Both the position numbers and the translations under genes were made by a program. A stretch of DNA of 64,000 nucleotides, from positions 95,741-159,740 of the forward strand of contig CAUJCM010000003.1 in NCBI GenBank assembly GCA_963169655.1, given 5' to 3'. Positions 1 to 8,049 of the stretch are shown piece by piece. Numbering within the stretch: position 1 is the first letter of the stretch; the number at the start of each line of letters is the position of its first letter. The notes beneath the pieces are model-generated. The model worked only from the letters and a program-made list of their open reading frames with translations. It had not been told where the DNA came from and made no database searches. This DNA comes from Patescibacteria group bacterium. Its GTDB lineage: Bacteria > Patescibacteriota > Gracilibacteria > UBA1369.

Positions 1-200
1 GTAGTTAACTCTTGAATAATTGTTTCTCTGTCAAAAACTTCTTCATTTTCCATCCTTGTAATAATGGAAATTATTGCTGAATTTAACATAGGACTGGAAT
101 CATCAAGCATTAGCAAAATGGGAAGTACCCAATGGCTATTTGGAGATTTTTCTTCAACAACCACCTCAGTATCTTTATATTCAGATTTATTGTCTGTCAT
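1..200 (-). CDS. Hypothetical protein, 5' part only (runs off the left edge)
   Basis: The complement of 198-200 is an ATG that opens a frame running without a stop to the window edge (66 codons). The product starts MTDNKSEYKD, has an acidic, charged first 20 residues and then a part resembling a cytosolic helical domain (WVLPILLMLDDSSP...IISIITRMENEE). A strong promoter lies just upstream on the same strand, which is why I take this frame as real and the plus-strand frame over it as a shadow. I do not recognise the family from so short a piece. Confidence 0.6.
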   Translation of the reverse strand, partial: MTDNKSEYKDTEVVVEEKSPNSHWVLPILLMLDDSSPMLNSAIISIITRMENEEVFDRETIIQELT

Positions 201-222
201 ATATTTAAAATTACTAAACGGT

Positions 223-250
223 ATTATAATTAAAATTCTGAATAAGTCAA
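223..250 (-). promoter_or_regulatory. Promoter for the left-edge gene
   Basis: On the minus strand TTGACT (complement of 245-250) is followed after 16 nt by a perfect TATAAT (complement of 223-228). The expected start point is close to 216, giving a leader of about 16 nt. No Shine-Dalgarno sequence is visible before the ATG. Confidence 0.65.
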
Positions 251-338
251 GTAAAAGCTAATTTAAATCAATCTATACCACTATTTAAAAGTTTTATATT
301 TATTCTAAGTATTTGGAAGTACTTTTATTACAAAAATA

Positions 339-366
339 TTGGTAAAAAATATTTTATATGTATAAT
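339..366 (+). promoter_or_regulatory. Promoter for the thioredoxin-like gene cluster
   Basis: TTGGTA (339-344), 16-nt spacer, TATAAT (361-366), about 24 nt before the ATG at 391. It is the only good promoter before the closely spaced genes running to queG, so it probably drives all four. Confidence 0.55.
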
Positions 367-390
367 TGAGCCAGTTTTTATTTTAACAAT

Positions 391-930
391 ATGAAAAATA
401 ATTATATTTCTAAATTAATTGCAGGTTTTTTCTTACTAACTCTTGTTGGTTGTGGAGGCCCAGCAGAACCGTCCAAATATGCAGAAGTTGCTAAATGTTT
501 AACAGATAAAGGTGTTATTATGTATGGAGCATATTGGTGTCCACATTGTGCAAATCAAAAGAAAATTTTTGGTAGTGATTTCCAATTTATTAAATATCAA
601 GAATGTGATCCTCAAGGAGTTGGAGGTGATAAAGCTGCTTGTCTTGAAGCAGGGGTTACTCAATATCCAACATGGAAATTCCCAGGACAAGGTAATGTAA
701 TTGGTGAACAGCAAGTAAGAGATTTAGCAAAACTCGCTAACTGTTCTGAATACTTACCTGAAGAGGATTTGAAATTAATTGAATCTGAGAAATCTACTTT
801 AAATGAAGTTAATCAACCTACAGCTACTGAAGCAGTTGTGTCTCAAGATAAAAATACTGAAAGCACAGAAAGTTCTGCAAGCAATACTCAAACTACAGTG
901 ACAGCAACAGAAGTTCCTTTAGAAAATTAA
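391..930 (+). CDS. Thioredoxin-like lipoprotein (VKOR C-terminal-type domain)
   Basis: An exported thiol-disulfide oxidoreductase of 179 aa. Residues 1-21 form a lipoprotein signal ending in LVGC (lipid-anchor Cys21). The domain that follows has CLTDKGVIMYGAYWCPHC with active-site Cys50/Cys53 and a later cis-Pro-type YPTW segment. This is the thioredoxin domain found fused behind VKOR in many bacteria, here standing alone. The last 50 residues are a Ser/Thr/Glu-rich tail. The next gene, one base downstream, is a paralogue sharing an identical 32-nt stretch over the active site (first copy from 522). The likely partner is a VKOR or DsbB-like protein outside this window (inference). The function class is well supported; the substrate is unknown. 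Confidence 0.85.
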   Translation: MKNNYISKLIAGFFLLTLVGCGGPAEPSKYAEVAKCLTDKGVIMYGAYWCPHCANQKKIFGSDFQFIKYQECDPQGVGGDKAACLEAGVTQYPTWKFPGQGNVIGEQQVRDLAKLANCSEYLPEEDLKLIESEKSTLNEVNQPTATEAVVSQDKNTESTESSASNTQTTVTATEVPLEN

Positions 931-931
931 G

Positions 932-1378
932 ATGCTTAATTGGATACTTATTATTGAATTGATTTTTAATACGGTTATATTCAATTTCAGTAATCCACCA
1001 GTTTCTAGTATTACAGATAGCCCTGATATTAATAGTTCTCAACAACAAATAGTTGATGATAATAATTCAAACAATCAAATAATATCAATAAATCTATTTT
1101 CTCAATCATTAGCTAAATGCTTAACTGACAAAGGTGCTGTAATGTATGGAGCATATTGGTGTCCACATTGTGCTAAGCAAAAAGAATTATTTGGTGAAGA
1201 TTTTCAGTTTATTAAATATCAAGAATGTGATCCAAGTGGAGAAAATGGTGATCCTCAGTTGTGCCAAGATGCAGGAGTAGGGGCATATCCAACTTGGATT
1301 GATGCTCAAGGAAATAAATTAAGTGGTACTCAGCCATTGGAAATTTTAGCTAATTGGAGTAATTGTAATATTAATTAA
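932..1378 (+). CDS. Thioredoxin-like exported protein, paralogue of the upstream gene
   Basis: 148 aa. A short hydrophobic N-terminus (residues 1-19) acts as signal or anchor and lacks a lipobox Cys. A Ser/Asn-rich linker then leads to the same VKOR-type thioredoxin domain with Cys77/Cys80 in WCPHC and an AYPTW segment. It starts one base after the stop of the preceding gene, so the two are cotranscribed. The near-identical core but unrelated N-termini and tails suggest tandem duplication followed by a change of anchoring: one lipoprotein, the other membrane-tethered or secreted (inference). Confidence 0.82.
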   Translation: MLNWILIIELIFNTVIFNFSNPPVSSITDSPDINSSQQQIVDDNNSNNQIISINLFSQSLAKCLTDKGAVMYGAYWCPHCAKQKELFGEDFQFIKYQECDPSGENGDPQLCQDAGVGAYPTWIDAQGNKLSGTQPLEILANWSNCNIN

Positions 1379-1389
1379 CTTTATTAATT

Positions 1390-1617
1390 ATGAAAAAATT
1401 CTTATTTATAACTTTATTTATTGGAGCATTGACATTAAGTGGATGTCAAAATAATGAAAAACAAGATATTGATAAAGGAGAAGTTGAAGAAAAGGCTACT
1501 AGTTCAAGCCAAATTAACTTAAAAATTGTTGATTCATCTAATTCTCAAGATACAAATTCTTCATCAACAGAAGCTTCATCTAATATTCAAGAAGCTGGAG
1601 AAAATGTTCAACAATAA
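1390..1617 (+). CDS. Small lipoprotein of unknown function
   Basis: 75 aa. A clear lipoprotein signal (MKKFLFITLFIGALTLSGC, lipobox LSGC, Cys19) is followed only by a low-complexity Ser/Asn/Glu/Gln-rich tail with no fold that I can recognise. It lies 11 nt after the second thioredoxin-like gene and 10 nt before queG, so it belongs to the same transcript. Its tail resembles that of the first thioredoxin-like lipoprotein, so it may be a reduced derivative lacking the catalytic domain (inference). Confidence 0.7.
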   Translation: MKKFLFITLFIGALTLSGCQNNEKQDIDKGEVEEKATSSSQINLKIVDSSNSQDTNSSSTEASSNIQEAGENVQQ

Positions 1618-1627
1618 TTTTTAAATT

Positions 1628-2725
1628 TTGAATAATTTAGAGTTAAATGCCAGTCAGCAAATTAAAGATTTTGCTTTAAAAGAGTTAGGTGTCAGCTTAA
1701 TTGGTATTTGTGAAGCAGAACCTTTAATTCAAGCAAAAGCTAATTTTGATCAGTTTTTAAAAGCCAATTTGTATGGTGATATGGACTATTTAGCTAAATA
1801 TGAAAGTAGGGCAAACCCTTCATTTCTACTGCCAAATGCTAAGTCGGTAATTGTAATTGGTATTAATTATTATAGAGAAAAACCAGATACTCCAATTGAT
1901 CATGGTAGAATTGCCAGATATGCCTGGGGAAGAGATTATCATCGAGTAATCAGAAAAACTTTAAAAAAACTTCAATCATTCCTTGATCAGAATTGGCCTG
2001 ATCATCAGCATAGAGCTTGTACTGACTCAGCACCTTTAATGGAAAAATCTTTTGCAGAAAAAGCAGGTTTAGGATTTTATGGAAAGCATTCTATTATTAT
2101 CAATCAACAAATAGGTACTTTCTTTTTACTTGGTGAATTAATTACTACTCTAGAACTTCCATATGATGAGCCAAAGCCTGGGACTTGTGGAAATTGTACA
2201 AGATGCATTGATGCTTGCCCAACAAAAGCAATTCAAGAACCTCTGAACGGTATGCCAAGATTAGATGCTTCAAAATGTATTAGTTATTTAACTATTGAAA
2301 CTAAAAAGGAAATTCCAAAAGAACTTTCAAAACAGGTTGGTAATCAAATTTTTGGTTGTGATATTTGTCAGCAGGTTTGTCCATACAATAATTCTTTCGC
2401 AAAGCCCCTTAATTTTGAACCATTAATGCAAGTTAGAATTGCAGGAGATAGTATTCCTCTTACTGATATTTTATCAATTCAAACATCAGAAGAGTACTTA
2501 GAAAAATTTGCAGGATCTCCTTTGATGAGAGCTAAAAGGGAAGGTTTAATTAAAAATGCTTTAAATTCTTCTCTCAATGCAATCCGCCAAAATCCTCAAG
2601 AATTTTTATCTAAATTTTTACCAATTATTGAAACTATTGCAAAAGCTGACCAGTCTGAACAATTAAGGGAAATTGCCTTAAATATTATTTCGCAGTTGAA
2701 GGAGGAACGACTGTTGGTAAGTTAG
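1628..2725 (+). CDS. queG: Epoxyqueuosine reductase QueG
   Basis: Catalyses the last step of queuosine synthesis, reducing epoxyqueuosine to queuosine in tRNA with cobalamin and two [4Fe-4S] clusters. The 365-aa length is close to the usual 350-380. Visible signatures: CTDSAPLMEKSFAEKAGLG with the catalytic Asp at residue 133; ferredoxin Cys at 187, 190, 193 and 197 (CGNCTRCIDACP); and a second set at 244, 247 and 251 (CDICQQVCP). I use the TTG start at 1628 because the next in-frame Met is near residue 52, inside the conserved domain. Its 3' end overlaps the convergent SLH gene by 41 nt. The other que genes are not in this window. Confidence 0.93.
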   Translation: MNNLELNASQQIKDFALKELGVSLIGICEAEPLIQAKANFDQFLKANLYGDMDYLAKYESRANPSFLLPNAKSVIVIGINYYREKPDTPIDHGRIARYAWGRDYHRVIRKTLKKLQSFLDQNWPDHQHRACTDSAPLMEKSFAEKAGLGFYGKHSIIINQQIGTFFLLGELITTLELPYDEPKPGTCGNCTRCIDACPTKAIQEPLNGMPRLDASKCISYLTIETKKEIPKELSKQVGNQIFGCDICQQVCPYNNSFAKPLNFEPLMQVRIAGDSIPLTDILSIQTSEEYLEKFAGSPLMRAKREGLIKNALNSSLNAIRQNPQEFLSKFLPIIETIAKADQSEQLREIALNIISQLKEERLLVS

Positions 2726-5039
2726 TTTTTGAATTACCTGAATCAGGATTTACTTTAAAAATCCAATTTAATATTTCACTTCTTGAAATAGGCATATCCG
2801 GATAGAAAAATCCTTGAGAATCTGCACTAATAATTTTTTTATCCCAAAGTGGTCTCAAATATTGACCTTGCCAATTCTTAACTATATCTTTGAAAAAGTT
2901 ATCTGGATGTCCAGCTCCACAATTTGCAGTATAACACCCAACAAATGGAGGAATCTTAAAGGATTTTAAAATTAAAGCAGCGGCTTCACCTTTAGTAATA
3001 TTTAAATTAGGTGCAAATTTATCCTTCCCTACCCCACTCACAAAATTTTTATCCCAAGCAGCTCGCACCCATGGACCTTGCCACATATCTAAATCCATAA
3101 AGGGACTTCCACAATCTTCATCATAACAACCTTGCTTTGCAACATTTCCAGTAGCAAGTACAATAATTTTAGTTGCTTCTGCTCTAGTCAAACCTTGTGC
3201 AGGTCTAAAGCTTCCATCTTCATATCCTTTGACTAAACATCTATCATAAGCTTTTTTAATAATATCTTCTAGGGGATGTCCGGCTATATCTTTTGGATAA
3301 AAAATATTAGGACATTGACTTAATATTTTATCTTTTTGTTTATCTTTGTTCTCCTCGTCAATAATATTTAGTTGCTCTCCTTCATTAATTACTTCTTTCT
3401 TGTTTTCTGATGGATGTAAATTTTCATTGCTATCTGGAGTGCTATCTTCCTTCTCTGGGATATTTTCAATTTTAAAATTTTGAATAGAAATGTCTGGTTT
3501 AAATCCATCACCTAATTTTGCATAAACAACAAATTTATAATTCCCTAATTCTACTTCCTGGTCAAAATCATCATAACCACCCCAAGTTGCAGAAAATTTT
3601 GATTTATCAAAATATACTGGTGATTTTACAACTTTCACAAGACTTCCAGAATGATCATCAGTTTTTGGATCAAAAGAACTATTATGAATTTCCGCATAAA
3701 TAATGGCTCCTTGAGTTAAATTACAATCTACTGAAAAATAATCATAAGCCGGTTTATCATTCTCAAAAAACAAAATATCAGCCCTTTTCTTACAATTCAT
3801 AATATCAGGACTAGGAGCTAACTCAGGTTTATCATTTGTCGTATTAGTATTTACAGAGTTGTTTGGACTTTGATTATTTTGATTAGAATTTCCATTATTA
3901 GAATTTTGATTATTGTTGTTATTGTTATTTCCATTAGCTCCTCCTTGTCCATTATCAATAATAATAAATTTACTTAACATCATTGCTTTTCCAGATTTAT
4001 TATTCTTAGATAAAGTAATAGAACAATTAGAATAAGTACCAGCAGTTAAATTATTAAATTTAATTGTATAAACATTAGATTGAGAAGATTTTTTCAAATC
4101 TCCATTTCCACAAGCACCACTATAAGACAAATCCCCATCTGATTTTGTAAGAATCTTAACACTTGGAGATTTTTCATTACTTTGAAAAGGTACAGGTTCA
4201 ATTTCTACAAGATCTAAATTAGGGTCAGAACCTGAAGATAAGATTTCAAATGGTTTAATCATCAAACTTGCTCCTTCTTGATTTCCGTTTTTTAAAGTAA
4301 TAGTACAATTATTATAAATTTTTGGTATTAAGTTTTGATATTTAATTGAATGAATGCCTGCTCCACTTACGCTTGTTTTATCTCCATTACCACAATCTCC
4401 ACCATAAGTTAAAGTTCCGGATGAAAAAGACTTAATACTAAAACTAGGTGATGTTTCATAAGTTGGAGTTGCTATGAAATCGTCTTGTTCTAATTTGAGT
4501 AGGTCAGTATTTTGTTGGGGAGTTGAAGATGATTGCTGAGCTGGAATAGTGATTTTACATAACTCATTGAAAGGATAAAAATTATCACTTTGAGAATCAC
4601 CAGCTTTTACTACTAATGATACTGGAAAAGATACATCCAATGGTAATTGACTATCTTGATAAGAAATATATGTATAATCTGTTTGAGGAGAAGTTGAAGC
4701 AAAATAGTTTTGTCCTTTAGTCCAACTCCATATTTTATCTTTAAAGGTTACTTTCCAACTAGAAACCTGTTTATTTGGGATATTGTAATTCCACTTTATT
4801 GTCCAGACTATTTTTGAAGTATAGGTTTTAATTCCATTAAATGTAGTGTTATCTATTTTTCCTTGGCAGGCAACTCCTGGTGACAGCAAAGGTAAATCTA
4901 GAAAATTTTGATTTATCGGCATAATTTGTGCCTCAGCATATTTAATTTGTCCAATAGAAAATAGGCTTAATATTCCAATAATTAAGCTAGTTCCAAATCC
5001 TTTAAAATATAGATATTTTTTTAAAAATTTTATGTTCAT
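2685..5039 (-). CDS. SLH-domain surface protein with two Cys-containing Ig-like repeats
   Basis: 784 aa, exported (hydrophobic signal in about the first 38 residues, ending near YAEAQ). Order: an N-terminal beta-rich region, two tandem copies of a ~70-aa domain (SPSFSIKSFSSGTLTYGG and SPSVKILTKSDGDLSYSG, each with a Cys pair), an Asn/Gln-rich linker, another beta domain, a charged linker, then three SLH repeats at the C-terminus (SFRPAQGLTRAEATKII is the first core). SLH repeats bind the wall polymer, so this is a cell-wall-attached surface or S-layer-type protein. The SLH repeats carry extra Cys pairs (CYDEDC, CYTANC). The same Ig-like domain recurs in the two beta-helix proteins of this window. 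Confidence 0.85.
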   Translation of the reverse strand: MNIKFLKKYLYFKGFGTSLIIGILSLFSIGQIKYAEAQIMPINQNFLDLPLLSPGVACQGKIDNTTFNGIKTYTSKIVWTIKWNYNIPNKQVSSWKVTFKDKIWSWTKGQNYFASTSPQTDYTYISYQDSQLPLDVSFPVSLVVKAGDSQSDNFYPFNELCKITIPAQQSSSTPQQNTDLLKLEQDDFIATPTYETSPSFSIKSFSSGTLTYGGDCGNGDKTSVSGAGIHSIKYQNLIPKIYNNCTITLKNGNQEGASLMIKPFEILSSGSDPNLDLVEIEPVPFQSNEKSPSVKILTKSDGDLSYSGACGNGDLKKSSQSNVYTIKFNNLTAGTYSNCSITLSKNNKSGKAMMLSKFIIIDNGQGGANGNNNNNNNQNSNNGNSNQNNQSPNNSVNTNTTNDKPELAPSPDIMNCKKRADILFFENDKPAYDYFSVDCNLTQGAIIYAEIHNSSFDPKTDDHSGSLVKVVKSPVYFDKSKFSATWGGYDDFDQEVELGNYKFVVYAKLGDGFKPDISIQNFKIENIPEKEDSTPDSNENLHPSENKKEVINEGEQLNIIDEENKDKQKDKILSQCPNIFYPKDIAGHPLEDIIKKAYDRCLVKGYEDGSFRPAQGLTRAEATKIIVLATGNVAKQGCYDEDCGSPFMDLDMWQGPWVRAAWDKNFVSGVGKDKFAPNLNITKGEAAALILKSFKIPPFVGCYTANCGAGHPDNFFKDIVKNWQGQYLRPLWDKKIISADSQGFFYPDMPISRSEILNWIFKVNPDSGNSKTNLPTVVPPSTAK

Positions 5040-5059
5040 AATTTAAAATAAATCTCTAA

Positions 5060-5088
5060 ATTATAGCATAATTCCAAGAGTTTTTCAA
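5060..5088 (-). promoter_or_regulatory. Promoter of the 784-aa SLH protein gene
   Basis: Minus strand: TTGAAA (complement of 5083-5088), exactly 17 nt, TATAAT (complement of 5060-5065), 20 nt before the ATG. Close to consensus. Confidence 0.65.
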
Positions 5089-5127
5089 AGATAAGCTAGT
5101 TTTAGAAAAAGCTCAGCCCTCATTAAT

Positions 5128-5250
5128 TCTACTCATGAGGGGTGCAAATTTACAGAATTTGACTAGGTAGATCATAGAACGATCAAAGGCAAGTTAGTAC
5201 TAACAATTTCCTTTGAGGAGGTATCTATCAGAAGTTTAACAGAGTAAACA
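5128..5250 (+). repeat. Two decayed copies of the tandem-hairpin intergenic repeat
   Basis: The segment GAGGGGTGCAAATTTACAG followed by AATTTGACTAGGTAGA (about 5146-5180) aligns with the well-preserved repeat near 47331-47365. A second block around 5213-5249 (GAGGAGGTATCTATCAG, then TTTAACAGAGTAAAC) aligns with the copy at 47409-47441. Both have lost part of their stem pairing, so these look like ageing copies. Confidence 0.55.
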
Positions 5251-5318
5251 AAACTCTCCAGGGAAGTAGCATATCAAATTAAACCCTAAATTAAATTTTT
5301 ATAAATTTTTCTATTTTA

Positions 5319-5359
5319 CCCATCCCTATCCCCCACCCACCGCAAGGGGCAGGGTAACA
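5319..5359 (+). repeat. C/G-tract intergenic repeat, copy 1 (G-quadruplex-capable)
   Basis: One of three copies (others at 42261 and 47615) of a ~40-bp element with CCCTATCCCCCACCCACC followed by AAGGGGCAGGG. The + strand can fold as CCCT-CCCC against GGGG-AGGG. The minus strand carries four G-tracts with 1-3 nt loops. It stands out sharply in this AT-rich sequence. Flanks such as ATAAATTTT before it are shared with copy 3. Confidence 0.7.
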
Positions 5360-5469
5360 TTTAAAATATAACGAAACCTTAAATTAACTTAAAATTTTTT
5401 ATAAAAAAATTTAAAGAATTTTAATATTTATTTTATTACAAAACCCAATAAAATAACTAGAAAAATAAA

Positions 5470-5790
5470 CTACTTTTCCATCAATTTATCTAGTTCTCCA
5501 CTTTCTTCTAATTCTCTCAATTTGTCACATCCACCAATAAATTCTCCGTCAATAAAAATTTGTGGAAAAGTTGGGTGATTTGTATAGTCTTTAATTGTTT
5601 GTTTCATTCCTTCTTCTTTGAGTATGTCAAAATACTGAAAATCGATTTTATGATTTTTAAATATTTGTATAGCTGTTGCAACAAATGGGCACATTGGAAA
5701 TTCTGGAGTTCCTTTAGTAAAAATAAAAAACTTCGAACTTTTTATCATTTCTTTTATTCTATCTTTATCATTTTTTTTATTGATTTCCAT
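5470..5790 (-). CDS. grxD: Monothiol glutaredoxin (Grx4/GrxD family) with altered active site
   Basis: 106 aa, full length for the family, which handles [2Fe-2S] clusters and their delivery, usually with glutathione and BolA partners. Support: FTKGTPEFPMCPFVATAIQI around Cys34 and the C-terminal TFPQIFIDGEFIGGCDKL motif (glutathione/cluster-binding TFP and GGCD segments). The usual CGFS is replaced by CPFV, which is unusual for this class. The gene stands alone between a repeat-rich spacer and a divergent unknown gene. The family is clear; cluster chemistry in a cell that may lack glutathione is open. Confidence 0.85.
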   Translation of the reverse strand: MEINKKNDKDRIKEMIKSSKFFIFTKGTPEFPMCPFVATAIQIFKNHKIDFQYFDILKEEGMKQTIKDYTNHPTFPQIFIDGEFIGGCDKLRELEESGELDKLMEK

Positions 5791-5830
5791 AATTTAATAT
5801 TAATAACTAGTGTTTCTATTGTACCATTTT

Positions 5831-5847
5831 TTATTTGTGACAAATAA
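5831..5847. promoter_or_regulatory. 17-nt palindrome, possible operator
   Basis: TTATTTGTGACAAATAA is a perfect inverted repeat with 8-nt arms around a central G. It lies upstream of the glutaredoxin start, in the -35 area of a possible minus-strand promoter whose -10 would be TACAAT (complement of 5820-5825 or nearby). It is also 116 nt before the divergent gene. A regulator-binding role is inference. Confidence 0.35.
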
Positions 5848-5962
5848 ACACAAATAATTATTTAAAATGTCTTTAAAATTATAATATTTTATCAAGTGGC
5901 TTGACTTTTAATAAATATATATTAAAGTAATTCAATAATGGTATTTGTCATTAGTAATTTTT

Positions 5963-6847
5963 ATGGGAAAAGATACAATTAATCAATTTAATGATAAAAA
6001 AAAGGAAATTTTCGTTTTAAAAGAACAATTTACAAGAATATTTTTTAATAAGGAAAATAGACTTTTAGATTTAATAAAAAGAAATACAAGATTAGAAATA
6101 TATGAAATATTAGAAATTTTTAACGATACTTTTATTGAAGATTGGGAAACAGATAATTATCAAGATTTTAATCAAAATATAAACACAGACAATGTTGATT
6201 ACCTAACCAATTCTTTCAAATTTATTTTAAATGCTATATTTACATCTCCAGCTTATTTAAAGGCTAAAGAAGCTTATGATAATCAACAATACGGTAATCT
6301 ATCAGAGGAGGAGAAATATTATTTATATTATTTTTTAGAACATTATTATAATAATAGTGACCGCCAATTTAGTAATTTTTATCATGGAATCCAGCTATTT
6401 AAGAATGAAGACAACTCCAGATTAGGTAAAAAATTAATAATGAAAGATACTACACAATATATTGATACTATAAAAAATATTTATAATTATGGAATAAAAG
6501 CCCATACAGCATATGAGAATTTCCCGGGATTAGAATCAATATTTTGTGCTAAATCACCAGAATATTCATATGGTATTGCTGGGGTTAAATTTTCAACAGA
6601 TGAAAATGATATTTATTGGCAACACTCCAATGGATTTACAGAAGGTATACAATTTGTTAAGCCTTTAATTAATAAAAATTTTATAGTTTATATAAAAACT
6701 TTAAAGTATCTTATTGACACTACTAAAAACCAAGACTCAACTTCTAGCTTTATTCTTAAGCAGTTAGATATAGATAAATACCAAAATTATACAAACACAT
6801 TAATGCAACTATTAGACCAGAATAATATTCCCTTTGTTACTTTATGA
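5963..6847 (+). CDS. Hypothetical protein, no recognised domain
   Basis: About 294 aa from the ATG at 5963; a TTG 18 nt upstream (5945) is possible but less likely. It has no signal peptide or membrane helix, and is rich in Asn, Tyr, Lys and Ile with mostly helical character. Possible conserved spots are FYHGIQLF and SYGIAGVKFSTDEND. Its 3' end overlaps the convergent gene at 6837 by 11 nt and it ends in TGA. Both genes sit directly before tRNA-Ser, a common place for accessory genes. I do not recognise it. Confidence 0.6.
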   Translation: MGKDTINQFNDKKKEIFVLKEQFTRIFFNKENRLLDLIKRNTRLEIYEILEIFNDTFIEDWETDNYQDFNQNINTDNVDYLTNSFKFILNAIFTSPAYLKAKEAYDNQQYGNLSEEEKYYLYYFLEHYYNNSDRQFSNFYHGIQLFKNEDNSRLGKKLIMKDTTQYIDTIKNIYNYGIKAHTAYENFPGLESIFCAKSPEYSYGIAGVKFSTDENDIYWQHSNGFTEGIQFVKPLINKNFIVYIKTLKYLIDTTKNQDSTSSFILKQLDIDKYQNYTNTLMQLLDQNNIPFVTL

Positions 6848-7721
6848 TTTTTCTATATAGTAGCCAATTTCTTAAATCATTAGAACATTGATCTTTAATT
6901 TTTGCTTTACCAAGAATTTTTGAATTGAGTCTTTCTATAAAAAATATCCAATCGGCTTTTGTTGGGGTTATAGTTCCCAGTCGATTAATTAATTGTTGAG
7001 GTGTATAAATATTATTAGCCTCCAAAACATGCCTGATTTTTATTGTAGATCTAGAAAATTTAGGTAATCCCCAGCTTAAATTTGAATAATCAATTTCAGA
7101 ATTCATTGATTTTTCCAAGTTGTTTACAAATCTATCTATGGCCAGCACCATTTCATTTCTTTCTTTTGTTGGGGTAAATATATTATTTCTCAGAGATGGT
7201 GGCAGATAGTCTTGAATAGAATCTCTAGTCATATTATTTATATTTGTTACTTCACCTTCTAGTGTTTCAGACCCCTCTAAATTATTAGAAGAAGCTTGTT
7301 GTGGATTTCGCTGAGCTTCTGGGTTTCTCAAATATAAGTCAGGAACTAGTTTTTTGTTTCCATGTTCATAAGGATAGAGTTTGAATTCTAAAATTAAATC
7401 TTTGTTATCATAAATCCTTAACATATCAGCAATCAATTTTGTAATATTAGATTCAAAGAAATAATGGGTATTGTCAAATAACATAGTTGTATGTCCATAT
7501 ATTCTCATACCCAAAGGCCTTATAATAACTTTGTAGTCTGGTCTTGGTAATGGGTAATCACATTTATTAGCATTCAAAAATTCAATTTTTTGTGTTATTT
7601 CATTTTTTTTGCATTGAATTTCTGCACTATACAGATTATATATCTCTTCTATTTTGCTTTCAAAGCTTTGACGAGTTTTATTATCTTCTTCAGTAATTCC
7701 ATAAAATTTTAACTTTTCCAT
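6837..7721 (-). CDS. Hypothetical protein, possible helix-hairpin-helix C-terminus
   Basis: 294 aa, no signal or membrane segment. Residues 1-50 are charged and helical. The middle (YKVIIRPLGMRIYGHTTMLF, then LILEFKLYPYEHGNKK) looks like an alpha/beta fold I cannot name. The last ~80 residues (LSWGLPKFSRSTIKIRHVLE, then YTPQQLINRLG) faintly resemble the C-terminal domain of RNA polymerase alpha or another HhH module; that is weak inference. It is convergent with the gene at 5963, overlapping by 11 nt. Confidence 0.6.
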   Translation of the reverse strand: MEKLKFYGITEEDNKTRQSFESKIEEIYNLYSAEIQCKKNEITQKIEFLNANKCDYPLPRPDYKVIIRPLGMRIYGHTTMLFDNTHYFFESNITKLIADMLRIYDNKDLILEFKLYPYEHGNKKLVPDLYLRNPEAQRNPQQASSNNLEGSETLEGEVTNINNMTRDSIQDYLPPSLRNNIFTPTKERNEMVLAIDRFVNNLEKSMNSEIDYSNLSWGLPKFSRSTIKIRHVLEANNIYTPQQLINRLGTITPTKADWIFFIERLNSKILGKAKIKDQCSNDLRNWLLYRKIIK

Positions 7722-7808
7722 ATTTCCAAAAATATTAAAAATATAATTTTCTCTTTAATGAGTGCATAACTTAAACTATTATGTGCATATAAGTCAAATT
7801 TATCATTT

Positions 7809-7899
7809 GGAGAGGTGGCTGAGTGGTCTAAAGCGCTGTTCTCGAAAAACAGTGAGGGTCAAAAGCCCTTCGAGAGTTCGAATCTCTCCCTCTCCGCCA
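7809..7899 (+). tRNA. tRNA-Ser(CGA)
   Basis: The acceptor GGAGAGG pairs with CCTCTCC (7889-7895), discriminator G, encoded CCA at 7897-7899. Anticodon loop CTCGAAA between CTGTT and AACAG gives CGA, reading UCG. A long variable arm (GAGGGTC...GCCCTTC) is typical of tRNA-Ser. T-arm GAGAG/CTCTC with TTCGAAT loop. Confidence 0.96.
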
Positions 7900-8049
7900 A
7901 AGAAAAAAGAAAACTATTTAGTATTTTTTTATTAAATTAAATCGATTTAGGTAAAAATAATCAAATATTTGCAAAATCAATTCTATGCAATAAAATATTT
8001 ACTATTACAGTATAAATCCTAGCGAATTCATTAAATCATCTTCTAAAAT

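Larger units (their letters stand above)
5089..5469. other. Repeat-containing intergenic spacer
   Basis: Apart from the repeats listed separately, I see no open frame, tRNA or convincing terminator here. The right part (5360-5469) is plain AT-rich sequence behind the 3' end of the glutaredoxin gene. Confidence 0.5.

Noticed and set aside
64-261. 65-aa plus-strand frame at the left edge
   Set aside because: It is antisense to a better minus-strand frame that has its own consensus promoter and stays open to the window edge.
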